A DNA stretch of 64,000 nucleotides from Epiperipatus broadwayi (Eukaryota; Onychophora; Udeonychophora; Euonychophora; Peripatidae). Position numbers and translations under genes: made by a program. Each line of letters opens with the position of its first letter. Positions within the stretch are counted from its first letter, which is position 1. The stretch spans positions 186,001-250,000 of the forward strand of contig JAQFVV010000444.1 in NCBI GenBank assembly GCA_028023455.1, read 5' to 3'. The notes below the pieces were generated by a model. It saw only the letters and a list, made by a program, of their open reading frames with translations. It had not been told where the DNA came from and searched no databases. This document shows, piece after piece, positions 36,621 through 48,662 of the stretch.

Positions 36621-36892
36621 ATTTCTGTGTATCTTGATAGCTTCACATTCAAGTGTGTCATACGCTTTGTTAATTTTGTATATTAAATTATCGAATGAGA
36701 AGTTTTAAAATCTTTAATATCATCTAATATGTGTGTTGAATGTCTTTAGAAAAGTTTAATTTTATTTAAATATTCCAAATGCATTCAACTGTTAGTAATA
36801 TCACAGCAAACAGGTTAGTATACGCACCAACTGTTAGTAATATCACAGCGCACAACTGTTAGTAATATCACAGCAAACAGATTAGTATATGC

Positions 36893-36931
36893 ACAATGTT
36901 TCAAAAGGTATTTTCTCCCCTCTTCTTCAGG
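36893..36931 (-). ncRNA. Hammerhead-like module in repeat R copy 2 (relic)
   Basis: Minus strand: CAC, CTGAAGA, AGAGG...CCTTTT, GAAAC, ATT, GTG. CAC/GTG could form stem I; stem II is damaged. The GAAA box is kept here while the first R copy has AAAA. Both changes fit CpG decay of an ancestral CTCGAAAC. Confidence 0.35.
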
Positions 36932-37207
36932 TGTTGCTGACCTGACCAGTGACAGTACTAGCATGAAATTGGAACCTGGGTCCTTAGATTCTTGATTATT
37001 GAATTTTAAGGTAACGCTCTAACCAATTGAGCCATCCAGCTAGAACATATATATATATGCATGTGTGTATAACAATATTCAATGAATCAATTTAACTTTT
37101 CATCAAATATTGCCACTTAAAAGATCATCATAATAATTTTGTAGATGGTGTAAATTAAATTAATGTTATTTCCAAAGACTGTTTGTGTCAGTGCATATTA
37201 TAAAGCA

Positions 37208-37265
37208 TTTTACAATTGCTTTCTTAGTTTTTATAGAGATGATGAATCTGACAAAAGGTATTATT
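37208..37265 (+). repeat. Copy of the inverted-repeat arm found at 9.5-9.8 kb
   Basis: 'TTTCTTAGTTTTTATAGA' followed by ATGAATCTGACAAAAG aligns with the arms at 9537-9640 and 9722-9825. It is a single arm, not a hairpin. Confidence 0.5.
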
Positions 37266-37929
37266 TAAGATGAGCTTCAAATAGAAACAAGATTCAAACA
37301 TAGTCTTTTTTAATATGGCTAATCATTAAACTTCACAAGGTAGAGTTAATTTATACTAATTTAAGAAAACATTACAAATTAATAACAAGAATATTAAATA
37401 TGTTACTAATAATTACAGCACTTCAAACTATATGAAAATGTTCAACTTTCAAATGCTGTTTGCATCTGTGTAGTGACCTTTTTGTTCCATTATATAATTG
37501 ATATCTGGTTATTAAATTCACAAGAGTTTTAAATGAGTGGAAATTAATTCTACTTTGTGAAGTTTAAGAGTTAATCTTATTTAAGGAGTTTTTGATTTGA
37601 AGTTTACACTGAATAATGTAATTTGTAAGATTTAACTATCTCTATAAGAAGTGAGAATAATAAATTGATTCATTTTACATTTGCAAGCAATCTGACAATA
37701 ATTGCAGTACATTGATGTAAGCACTATTTTAAAAGTTTATCATTCTAGTGTTTATATAACTGTAAACAATATATAAGAGTGTGTAGGCAATACAAATATG
37801 CAATAAGACTTCATTTTATGTTGCTAAGCCAGATTTTGATACAGAATATCTTTATCAAAGCAAGACCACACTAAACTTAACAAATCTATATGCATGCAAA
37901 CTATAAAATGATCAATCCATTATTAAAAA

Positions 37930-38240
37930 GAAGGTCATTGGCTATGCCATTGCATTAAACCACCAATCCTTATTAAGAGGAATTCTACTGGGTCTAACAT
38001 TAATGGTATTTTTGGAATTAATTATATGCCAAACTTTTTTAATTTTACATTTTTTATGATTATTTTCCAAACAAATAATTTTGGCTTCAGTAGGTTTAAA
38101 CAAATGATTTTTTTTCATGATCAACAAACATGAACTATGTGCGTTATTGCAGTTAGCTCTGTTATATAAATGAGCATGCTGACTTATTTTACATTTTAAA
38201 TGTGTTCAGGTTTTCCATAATATTTAGCATTACATTATAA
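37930..38240 (-). pseudogene. PLE GIY-YIG endonuclease tail, separate family
   Basis: Minus-strand conceptual reading with frameshifts: YYGKPEH, then QHAHLYNRANCNNAHSS, and the open frame 38127-37942 KPTEAKIICLENNHKKCKIK, KVWHIINSKNTINVRPSRIP, LNKDWW. It aligns with the PLE tail at 36.3 kb (YFGETKAG..., SSPKIVCIEKND...KIREAYFINDNNNSINRRD). The catalytic Glu of REA is replaced (KKVW). It is an old 5'-truncated copy. Confidence 0.65.
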
Positions 38241-38825
38241 AATGTTTGTCTTCAATACTGCATTGGTCAATTCAGATTTTATATGCATGTGTTTGCTAAG
38301 TTTTTGTGGTCTTGCTTCGATACAGATACTCCGTCTCGAAGTCTGGCATAGGAAAAAAAAATCGAAGTTTTATTGCCATATTTGTATTGTCTACACACTC
38401 TCATGGAATATATTCTCATATACAAGTATATATTGAGAGGAAATTGGTCTCATAGCACACAGCATAGCAATATGTGTGCGTATATGTATATAAAAGTTTA
38501 AAAGCAGACAAAATTTATTGTAGTTGTTTATTTAAAATATATACACCTGAAGATCGAGATAATGATTAAATAATATTAATTCGGCTGTGATAGTTTCGGC
38601 TTCATTAAAACCATTATGACTATCTAAGATTAATTAAGTAAGTAAATTTAATTTTCAAAGATAAGTTGTTGAAGAACATTAGAGTGTTTTTATATCTATT
38701 ATATATTCTTTATTAACACCTAGGTACCACAGACGTACTCATGCTTTAAAGATAGACGTCTTTTGCTACTTAAATAATTTGACATGAATACAGAAAGTGA
38801 AGTTACATAAAAAAAATAAGCAGAT

Positions 38826-38993
38826 ATGAAAACTAATAGAATTGAAACGTTGTCAGAATCTGAAAGTGTTATTAGGGGAATGTTTTGGAAAATGATGGAA
38901 GAGATGAAGATTCAAAATAGTGAATTAAGTGAAGAAATAAATAATAAATTTGGTATTTATAACATTATTAAAAATAATGCTTTAAATCTTTGA
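38826..38993 (+). pseudogene. Short coiled-coil-like ORF, perhaps retroelement ORF1 fragment
   Basis: A 55-codon frame, MKTNRIETLSESESVIRGMF then WKMMEEMKIQNSELSEEINN, is purine-rich on the plus strand and heptad-like. This codon and strand bias resembles the LINE ORF1 at 10.5 kb rather than its AT-rich surroundings, but there is no motif to prove kinship. A start ATG and stop are present. A chance ORF is possible. Confidence 0.25.
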
Positions 38994-39304
38994 AAGTTAA
39001 ATTTACTTATTTGATTAAATTATTACAATTTTTTTTATTTTCTGAATCAAAGTAATATCTGGTAAAATGAAAATACTCAAAAGAAAAGGAGATTTATTAC
39101 TGCCTAGCATAATTTCAATATATTTACTACATCATATTCATGGTATATAGTGGTATGGTTAAATGGTTCTTTATATCAATGTTTAATCAATGTTCAAATT
39201 TAACTGTTGACATGTTCAAATTTAATTTAAAATTGAATATTCAAATAGCTAATTTTTTTAAATTGGGTACACTTGTTTCTTTTTTGTTAATAGAAAAATA
39301 GTTA

Positions 39305-39580
39305 TTACCTATTTATTACACATGCTTCTTTGATCTTCTGCATTGTATCCACTCTCTCTGTGTACACTATCTCTGCTTTTGTTAGCTTGAATCTATGGCC
39401 ATTTTTCTGTTTGTGGTATGTAAATATGGATGTGTGATCTTTGTCTCTGAGGGAATTATTGTATAAACAGCGTATTGGAGAAGTCTCATTGATATATTTG
39501 CCCTTGATTTTCCATAAAGTGCAGCATTGCAAGCTGACTGATTGCACTTAATTTTATAGTCCATTTGATGTGGCTGTTCT
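39305..39580 (-). pseudogene. PLE GIY-YIG endonuclease, left arm of inverted pair
   Basis: Read in two frames: DYKIKCNQSACNAALYGKSR (GIY-YIG boxes as DYK and LYG), then RCLYNNSLRDKDHTSIFTYH, KQKNGHRFKLTKAEIVYTER and KIKEACVINR. It compares directly with PLE tails elsewhere in the window. Frameshift between the two halves. Inactive. Confidence 0.65.
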
Positions 39581-39744
39581 TTTGTTATAATATCTTTGGA
39601 GTTATTGATTAATTGGTTGAGTGATGGAGAATTTGAAAGCTTATATTAAATTTATTTTTACATACATTTTTTAATTTATGTGCAATCTTTGGCATATAAC
39701 ATAGGCTTATCCAGTTTTTAGGTTCCATTATACCAAATGAATTG

Positions 39745-40075
39745 GCACATCAAGCAGTCTATAAAATTAAGTGCAACTAATCAGTTTGCATTGCTGCATA
39801 TTATGGGAAGTTGAGGGACAACCTGTCAACAAGACTTGTCCAACACATATATTTATACATTAGAGCCCTCAGAGAACAAAAAAATACATGTTAATATTAA
39901 CAGACCATGAACAGAAAACCTGCCATAGATTCAAACTAACAAAAATCAAAGATAGTCTACACACACACAGAGAGAGAGAGAGGATAGAAAGCAGAAGATC
40001 AAAGAAGCATGTGCAATAGTTAGTGACTGTTTTTCTATTAACAGAAAAGAAACAAGCATACCCATTTCAAAAAAA
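39745..40075 (+). pseudogene. PLE GIY-YIG endonuclease, right arm of inverted pair
   Basis: Conceptual reading: HQAVYKIKCN, CIAAYYGKLRDNLSTRLVQH, YIRALREQKN, then after stops RKPAIDSN and a purine repeat (ACACACAGAGAGAG at about 39961-39982) that interrupts the domain before KAEDQRSMC. GVY is AVY and YIG is YYG. It is more degraded than the left arm. Confidence 0.6.
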
Positions 40076-40312
40076 TAAACTATTTGAATATTCAATTTTA
40101 AATTTTAAATTTAAATTGAATACATGAACAAACATATTAGGCAGTAATAAAGCTAACTATTAAAAAAAAACTACATTTTCTTTATTTTAATTTTACCAAA
40201 TATTAATTAATTAAATATTATGTACTATAAAATATTTAGCAATCATAAATTATTATAAGCAATGAAGATTAAAATTTCACCACTGAAGTACCAAATTATG
40301 AAATATCAAATA

Positions 40313-41475
40313 CACCTGGGTCCCATTTTATGCAGTAGATAGGTTCCACAGAAAACCCACATTAAAAAAATTGCACAAAAATAGACTTAACTTACCTTGA
40401 AAAATGGGGGATAAGTTTTGTAATTTTCAGAAATCGCATAAAGGCAAAGCAACAAGAAAAAATTGCTTTAAAATTCTCATTAAAAAAATAACGAAATAAA
40501 GTATAACTAATAAAAAATTTCAAATATTTGAAAAAAATTGACACACGACAAACTTTTTTATTAACTACAGTACCTAATTTTACATTTTTTCATAAATATT
40601 TTAATCATTATCACTATTTGACAATATGTGATTCATTTGTGAACTGGTAAGAAATCAGATTTGTCACAAGAGGAAGTACAACTAGCACCACTTTCAGTCT
40701 TGTGCTATGTTAATGGTTTTCTGTTGGTAATGTAATCAGTGATTATTTACAAATTTTTTATAAAGCTCATGATATCCAGACATATAACTAATTTAGCTCT
40801 CAGAATTTAAAAGGTTGTTCATTGCAGCAAACTTTCTCAGATTTCAGCATTTTCTGACATTTTTCTTTGTCTCACACATCAATGTAAAATCTGTGATTAA
40901 ATTATTAATTCTTATCAGAAAATAATAAATTAGTCTTTATTTGATATTTTTGTTTACTACTGAAATAAATTTTAAATGTTCACATTTTGTTTCTATATTT
41001 AAAAAAATGAGATTGCAATCAAAACAAAAAGATTATACATTGTCATTAGAAAGATGTTATTTATTTTAAAAATCTAAAAGAATATTTATTTCTGTTATAT
41101 CTAACAAAATATGTTTTAAAAGTTTAAAATTTTTGAATATTTATTGCAATATTTTTATACTCATAAGTATAAATCTATTATTATTATTTACTCATAAGTA
41201 TAAGTAGGTTATTTATGTAGAAACTAAGATTCTAAATACAGCTTCAGGTTATATTCACATTAGCTGCTAATATAATATTATACTTTTAAGAAAAAAGTAT
41301 TTCCAGTCGAAATAAGTTATTAATAATTTAAATTTCTTGATATATAATAAATATAGTGAAATATGAACTTCTTTATTACATAAAAGAAAAACCACATAAA
41401 AAGATATTTAAAAAAATATGAATCGCATAACTTCAAAATCACATTTAAAAATTCGCATAAAATGAGACCCAGATG
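40313..41475. mobile_element. TA-flanked MITE with 22-bp inverted ends
   Basis: CACCTGGGTCCCATTTTATGC at the left and GCATAAAATGAGACCCAGATG at the right are inverted repeats with two mismatches, each bordered by TA (40311-40312; 41476-41477). Just inside, 'GGTTCCACAGAAAACCCACA' and GAATCGCATAA blocks recall pogo/Tigger-type ends. No transposase-like reading exists in its 1.16 kb, so it is a non-autonomous Tc1/mariner-superfamily element, probably pogo-related. Confidence 0.8.
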
Positions 41476-41883
41476 TACAATTATTTTGACTTTTCTGATT
41501 TTGACCAATATAAAATATTTCTGAAAAGCAGATTGCTTTTTTCTTATAATGTACACTAACTTTAATTAATCCCATAATATGTTTTTAGTTAAAAAAAAGA
41601 AAGGTTTTGTCTAATTTATTTTAATTAATGTCATGCAATTAAATTATTATCAGGTTTTTATTAATCAAGATACAAAAAAAAACTTACATAATTATCTTGT
41701 TTCAAATTCCATTATAGACTATAAATAGTAATTATTTTAATAGTCTCCATACTTCCTCTTTCTTTTTATATAAATAAAGATACAATAAAAATAAGTTTAA
41801 AAAGCTGCTTATTATTAGGTTATTAAACGACAGAGAATGCAGCTGTAATGTGTGTTGAAAACCAACTCCAAAGAGCCATTGCC

Positions 41884-41992
41884 CGTCTTGCATTGTTAGC
41901 CGAGAGGTATCACAACCGCCATGCAAGCAAGTAGTTGGTTGCTGACGGTTGTGGGTTCATGTCCTGGCCTGATGCTATGACATATGAAAAAA
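41884..41992 (+). mobile_element. tRNA-derived SINE copy 2, with 14-bp TSD
   Basis: GCATTGTTAGCCGAGAGG (box A-like), GGTTGTGGGTTCATGTCC (box B region) and GCTATGACATATG followed by an A-tail. AAAGAGCCATTGCC flanks it at 41870-41883 and 41993-42006. It is the same family as 19275-19384, with matching ends. Confidence 0.88.
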
Positions 41993-42006
41993 AAAGAGCC
42001 ATTGCC

Positions 42007-42872
42007 AGTCTCCACGTTGGTCAAGTTTGAACTTCCATAGATGTAGTTGACACCTTCTTTGTGAACTTTTCAATATGTAGGAGATTGATTATTTAACTAG
42101 TGCAATCAAGCAAGTTATAGAAATTAAATGGAGCACCGCCAATGTTTATCTGATGTATGCCTATCCTGGACATAGCCTTAAGACCTCAGTACTATATGTT
42201 ATATATGCGATGCTGCATACAATATATGAATGGAAACAGAAAGTAAAAAACCATTCTCAGTTGCATATATATATTGTTAAATATAATTCTAAAAGAATGA
42301 AGAAAAACAATTTTAAAGTAATTAAATAGTAAAAACGGATTTCAGAAATGTTAAATGTTTAACAAATATTAAAAAAACAAAAGAACTTTTGAATAGCAGT
42401 AAAGTATAGGACAAAGGAATTAACAGATGGAAATGCAAAATCTACCTCTGGATTTTTAAAAGAAGTAATATTTCTCGTTTTAAAAAGATTTTATTTACAA
42501 TTTAAGAGTAATATATAAAAAAATAATAATAAGTATCTAGGAACTTTCAAAAAGACAGAGAATGATTTCTTTATTTTAAAGAAAGAAAAAAACATTTGTT
42601 TACAATTTAAGACTGTTAATATTATTTGTAAAGTAAAATAATTACAATTAATAACTAAAGATATTTTATTTTATATTAGAAAAAAATATATATACATGCA
42701 TATTATCTATATGTTGCTTAGTGAATTGTAATATATGATAAACTAATGAAATATTTCATTGCATTCATACATATATCTACATATATGCACTTATTATGGA
42801 GATAGAATAATCTTCATTAGGTAAATAATTATTGAATCATTTTGTATTATCATACAGATATGTCTGTGTGCT

Positions 42873-42903
<31 letters not shown>

Positions 42904-43728
42904 TGTTTTGAATAGTTATATATATATATATGTCCTGAAACTTATATTGATATATCTATAAATTGTACTATTATTTATTTCAATGTATATTTTCTAATAT
43001 TTTCAAATCAAATCAAAATAAGTATTTGTATTATAAATTGCTTAACAATTTTCTTTTTTTAATTATTTCTACTTAATAAATTCATTGATCAAAGTTTAAA
43101 ATTATTCCAATGAAATTTTTTAACAAAATAGATTAATTTTTAGATGTCTGTTTTATCTTATCACAATTCTAGTTACTAGAATCATTGCAATCCCAAGCTA
43201 CTTTTAAGCACAACGATATTTTACTATATATAAATGTGGGTATGTGTTTGTGTTGGACATCCAGATCATTCTTTATGGCATCATTAATGGATGGTCAACG
43301 ATAATAATCATGTTTAAAGTTCACTCATCTTTATGATAATTATTATTTTATAATGGCTATTACACTCATTGGACCTGATGGTGCAAGAGCATTGATGATG
43401 ATCAGCATTGCTAGAATGATCTTCGCATTTTTGACATAGAATTATTATTATATTTTCTGATAATTGCTTTCATTTTATGCCCTAAGTTTGGCATTGTTTA
43501 GAAGATAATTAGCCTATTTTATAATTTATTTCTTTTAAATCCATTCACAAAAGATGAGTGTCAATTTTATTCTGCTGGGAATGATATGTTCTATTTATAA
43601 TTTGTATATTGTTTAATTATTGATTTCTAATTCTGATTATGATTCACTGTCCTGATTCATTTTATTTATTTTGGGGATGATGATGTTTTCTCATCACCCC
43701 ATGACCTTCATCCTATGTCCATATTGTT

Positions 43729-43764
<36 letters not shown>

Positions 43765-43771
43765 CAATATA

Positions 43772-43805
<34 letters not shown>

Positions 43806-44340
43806 TATGTTATTATAATTTAATATATATGTGCAAAATCTTCTGCACTGATATTTTTGATATATTGTCTGTTTTAGATAAACATATTAATGTTTATTAA
43901 TAATTGTTTTAGATAAACATATTAACAATAATTAATACTTATTTATTAAGTTAGAGATTATGATCATTCTTTACTCAAATATAAACTTTAAATTTAATTA
44001 AAGATTAATAATATTTTCATTTTATATCATTAAACTATATGATCTTTATTAATTCATCATTTATCTTTTTCTGATATTTATATGTTTCAATAATGTGTAA
44101 TGGAATAAAAGTTCAAGTATATATATATTTTCTTGGACTAATATATTTTTTACTTCCTGCATATTCTCTTATATGTCTCAGCAGAGTCATTTGTAAAAAT
44201 TTATTTTTTATTTTCCAAACTTGTAAATTGTTATTTTTTAAAATTAAATGTTGATGCTATAATTTATAAAAAAATAAATGTCAATGAGTACATTCATATG
44301 CCTTGTGTTAGTTTTTATATCAGCCAACTTTGATAATATA
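42007..44340. other. AT-rich intergenic DNA with (AT)n tracts
   Basis: No gene. (AT)n runs lie at about 42869-42899, 42918-42931 and 43734-43801; the last pair forms a palindrome with GAATAT-type edges. GTTTTAGATAAACATATTAA is repeated at about 43871 and 43904. Confidence 0.55.
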
Positions 44341-44349
44341 AAAAAAAAC

Positions 44350-44395
44350 AGCACTAGTTTCAAGGAAATTCCCTTCATCAGCCATGACAAATTTG
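44350..44395 (-). ncRNA. CTGATGA-hairpin-GAAAC module (hammerhead-like)
   Basis: Minus strand: exact CTGATGA, AAGG...CCTT hairpin, GAAAC, then a T run. Both core boxes are intact, with TG before AAA where CG would be expected. The downstream sequence does not give a clear stem III or stem I partner. No PLE coding sequence is seen nearby. It is probably a solo end of a PLE-like element. Confidence 0.4.
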
Positions 44396-44399
44396 AACA

Positions 44400-47300
44400 T
44401 TGTTAATCACAAATTAGAATAAGCTTTAATTATTTCATACTGAGCAGAATTTACTTGTCGTATTTCTATATGTAAAAGATAAAACAGATATAATTATTAA
44501 ATGTGATGACCTATAAAAAGAAAATTTGGTAACATAATATACTCTGTATATAACCAAAATGCTTTTCATAAAATTTTAATGTGAACAGTTTGCAGAAGTA
44601 AACAATTTTGTTTTGAATTAATATTGTACCGGTCAGATGATGTATGTTGGTTTAACCTAGTTTGAATACTAGGCAAAAGTACCTCGAGCCACCCATATGC
44701 GAGATATAGAAATCAAGAATATTATGACCTCTGCCCTATTCACCTATTCTCGAGTCTAACTATGAAACAACAACATATCTGAGATATGCATAAATTATTT
44801 TCTCACCTGGCCCAAGGCTTAGCATTAGGGAGAGACATGGATGAGAATACTTACGGGACTAACTAAGTTAAATGTGCATAAAAAAATATAATATAAAATA
44901 TGTGTTTGTATGTGCCTGGATCATTGGAAAAGTAAAATAAAGGTTAAGCTAATCAGAAATTGAAATAAACTTAGAAAACTTAAGCCTTTTAGATTAAATA
45001 ACATTTTAATAAAACGTAATGCTAAATATTTGAAAGGTTTTAATTATCTCCGCTATTCCCCGATTGATTATATGATAAATAATTTGACAATAATGTGGAG
45101 GGCAATTACATAACATTTTGTGGTTTAAATCTATATCTTCCCAACTTTAATAAAAGTTGCTTTGTGCTTAAAACAATTTTAAAATATTTAAGACATTTAT
45201 ACTAACTAAGATATAAGTATGGGGCTAAAGGCAGACAAAGAGGCATTATCGAGGAGATCAAGTTGGCAAACAAAGCAAACTTACTAGGATTTAGAAGACC
45301 GATATTATTTTAAATTGGAAAGTTTTAAATGGAAAAAAATAATTTAAACCACAAATTAAAAAAAACAATAAAACATTTATATACATTTTAAAATGAGGAA
45401 TAGTGAAGGGGAAAAATTTCAGTATAAATAAATGATCAAATGATAAAAATAAGATAAATCTAATATTAGTATAATAAGAACAGCAGTTACATTATAAATA
45501 GGAATTAAAGACATAACTAGCTAAAGATATTTAGAAAAAGGGTAAGTAATAGTTTATGAGGAGATTTCATACAGTTACCAGTTCTTGTTTTTTGGATCCA
45601 GTTCCCTCAATGTGGTGGCTTGATTAAATATGTGGGGATTTGTTCAGACAAGGAAATGGAAATTATGCAGCATTTTAATTGCAAAGTTCACAGACACAGC
45701 TCACAGTTCAGGTTTCTCTTTGTTGGACATGTTACAGCATTTTTATGGACTAGGACCCTGATGGCAGGCAAAGCTGTGTGCCTAGCCACCAAACATGGTC
45801 ACATCCACCAAATTTGTATAACTTTTAACAGGTTGCATGTTGCAACATATAACAGGAAATTTTCTGCAAAATTCAGATCACTTTAAAGCACCGACTGCCG
45901 AATCTTCAAGCACACAAATCAGAATAACAGTGAGGACAAAATCTGAATAAATTCAGGAGCAAAATCTGAATGAGTTGATCAGCAAAAATTTGCTTAATTT
46001 AGCAACAATATTTAACTGATTTTAGAAGCAAAATTTCACGAAGAATCCAAGCACAGGATCTAATAGCAGAACAGCACCGAAACAAAGTAGAATCAAAAGA
46101 GCTAGTAGTCTCTGTGGGTGTCTTGGCTTCCCAGTCTTTTGTTCTCCTTTCCAAAGCAAGCTACTCTTCTGTTGTTTTGTGTATGATTTTAGATCTTGAT
46201 AAGCCCCTTATGCTCCTTTGTTTTGAAGCAACTTTTAGCTAAAAATAAACTTTAAATTTTTGTTATCAAATTCTGCATTTAATTTCGAATTTGATTTAAT
46301 TAAAAAAGGCCATCTTTAATTGCCTTGAGAGGAATATTAATCGAAACATGGCATTCCTTTAGAAATGTTGGTAGGCTTATCTCAAAATAAAATCATACGC
46401 CATATTTTAACAAAATTTAAAAGAAAAATATCTTATTATTTGTTTTAACAACATAACATTTTATTTCAACAGAATTTTGCATTTACTCATATATATATAC
46501 GCTTCCGTATATATATGTTTGATTTCTAAATTTTGGAACGGAAAATTTTAATAACAAGCTTAAACAGAATTTTACTTTAAAAGAAATATTTTAAAGCAAT
46601 TAACTAAATTTAATATGCGTTGAATGTAAAAAATAAAAGACGTTAATTTTATATTTTTATGCAAAATCCTGTTAATATTTCGATATAAACTTAATCCAGG
46701 TTACAATATTGGAAAGTTTATATAAGGCTGTGAAGCATGGATCGGACTTCCAGATCCATTGCTTCAATATAATAGGCAATTAATAAAAGAATAAATTATT
46801 TTGTAATTGTTGCATTTTTTATTTGAAAGTTATGGATATATGACATAAACATTTTAAAGCCATCAAAAGAACATTGTGGTATAATAGCCTATGCATTTGT
46901 TTTTTTATCGCATAACATGGTGTTTAAATTCATGCTAAATAAAAAATGGAAATGTTTTTTAGAATCTTTTTCAAATAGCCATACTCCAAGTGACTCATAT
47001 AGCCATTTAATATTAATCAGTAAATGGATATTTAGCTATTATTAGTTTAAAGATTAAACAAAAAATTATAACTCTACATAATTGTCATAATTGGTGAAGA
47101 AGGACTCATGGTCCTACAGGAATTGAACACGTGGCTTATCTTTATTACCTTTGCAATTGTTATAGTTATAACGCCATAGGTCTAATAATGCTATTTTGAA
47201 GATTTTTATAACTTTGTCAGACTGAAAATTAGTAATGCTTTGTTTTCAAGTGATTTCAAATGTCTCAATGAGTTTGTTTTTGCAGTTTTGAATTTGTCTT

Positions 47301-48660
47301 ATGCAATAATAAACTTTACTAAAATTTAAAATGAATATATATATATATATAGTTATATACTATAACCTTGCAGTATCTCTATAAAATTGGCTATTATAAA
47401 TTTAAACTATAAAAATTTTATTGTTTAATTTTTATAGTTAAGCAAATATATTCATCACTGTCATTGGTTGTATAGCATAGAGTATATTCATTATCGTGTT
47501 TTAAATAGTCTCTTCTACTAATGTTTATGAGAAATGTATAATTTTCAAAAGCATTTTGAATACATTTCCAAGCAGATTTTTTTTGATAGACTTCTATATT
47601 TGTATAAAAAAAATACTACACTCAAATTTCATTGTTATTCTTATTAAAGAATAAAGTTTTTGAATTGGCTAAATCAAAAGAAGTGCTCACACACATAAAA
47701 CAACTAATTTCATACAGAAATAACGAATAGAATTATAAATTTAACATTGCCACACTAAAATATTTTAAAGTAAAGCAATTATATTTCATATTACATTTTT
47801 TAATAAGGGGTAGAACAAACAATTCTTACATTTTATATTTTGTGTGTGTGTGGAAGCTTACATATTTAAATGTAGTAAAATTAAACGGTATAGTTTACTA
47901 GAATATTTATTAAATAATAAATTATTTATTTAAATGCCAATTTCAATTTAATTGGAATAAACATCTGAGAACTTTATAGTTTTATGATTTATTTATGTTA
48001 AATAAATGTTTGTAATATTATTCCAAAACTCAGAAATAAAAGTGAAAAGACTGAAAACGACTGAAATTATTATTATTTTTTTCATTTTTGAATGGTATTT
48101 CTAAAGTTTTACCACCTTGATTTAAAAATCTTAACTCTAACATTTTGCCCGGCATTAACTATGATGATCTATTTCAATATTTCGTGAACAAGTGAAGAAA
48201 CCCCAATGCACAATGAAGAATATTGAGTAATCCAGACATCATGTGATCACTGGTATCTAAACCTGAAGTTTGGAAAATCCAGAGTCTTTATAAATTTTTA
48301 TTGTATTCAGGACCTAAATAGGTTCAAATTTTTAAATAGCCATTTTGTTTGTCATCTACATGATGGTTGGATAGACTAAACAGCTAGGCAGTTGCCCTTT
48401 GTTAGGCAAATGACTTTTTTCATTATTTTAATAGAAAGATGGATAACAATGAATAAACCAGAGCCATCATTAATTAATTCACTAATTATTTATTTCAATA
48501 CATCTCATTTATTATAATCAACTGTTAATGGAAAATGCTCCCTCATAACTTCAACAATAAATTGCTGGATTTCTTCAATTGAAAGTAATGGTAAATAGCT
48601 GATAGATTTGGAAAATTATATTCATTAATTTCAAATTATTTTTTAATAATTAATTAATAC
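44400..48660. other. Intergenic DNA, partly less AT-rich, no gene recognised
   Basis: 45540-46200 is more GC-rich than its surroundings and includes an 88-codon frame (45620-45886) with three separated Cys and several His but no motif I recognise. CTTGAGA...AATCGAAACATGG at 46335-46367 weakly resembles the CTGAWGA-hairpin-CGAAAC module. A minus-strand GTGTTCAATTCC at 47119-47130 is a possible box B of an old tRNA-like repeat. Confidence 0.5.
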
Positions 48661-48662
48661 TT

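Larger units (their letters stand above)
35620..36718. mobile_element. Palindromic pair of Penelope-like elements with 12-bp TSD
   Basis: ATCATCTAATAT occurs at 35608-35619 and 36719-36730. Between them lie two arms of about 510 bp that are reverse complements (35620-36136 and 36140-36680), meeting at a CTTATCAATAACTCTAAGGA palindrome. Each arm encodes the GIY-YIG end of a PLE, transcribed outward. The left arm lacks about 30 bp present in the right arm, and the right arm has a C run of about 10 nt near 36170. A single insertion event of a head-to-head pair is implied by the target duplication. Confidence 0.88.
35545..37040 (+). repeat. Repeat R copy split by a Penelope insertion
   Basis: 35545-35619 and 36720-37040 together are colinear with 7226-7590. 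The gap between them is exactly the palindromic Penelope pair. The right part has an extra local triplication of 'CACAACTGTTAGTAATATCA' and ends in the tRNA-like head on the minus strand (36940-37040). Confidence 0.8.
39048..40205. mobile_element. Inverted pair of Penelope-like tails, third family
   Basis: The left arm (about 39048-39560) and right arm (about 39750-40205) are diverged reverse complements: GGAGATTTATTACTGCC on the left pairs with GGCAGTAATAAAG near 40140, and AATTGAATATTCAAATAG with CTATTTGAATATTCAA. Both read outward into GIY-YIG tails. No clean target duplication is visible. The arrangement repeats the head-to-head layout at 35.6-36.7 kb but is older. Confidence 0.7.

Noticed and set aside
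45620-45886. 88-codon frame in the GC-richer 45.6-kb patch as a zinc finger
   Set aside because: Cys and His residues do not follow any known finger spacing.
47100-47180. A tRNA gene on the minus strand
   Set aside because: Box B is present, but arms do not pair into a cloverleaf and box A is poor; at most an old SINE head.
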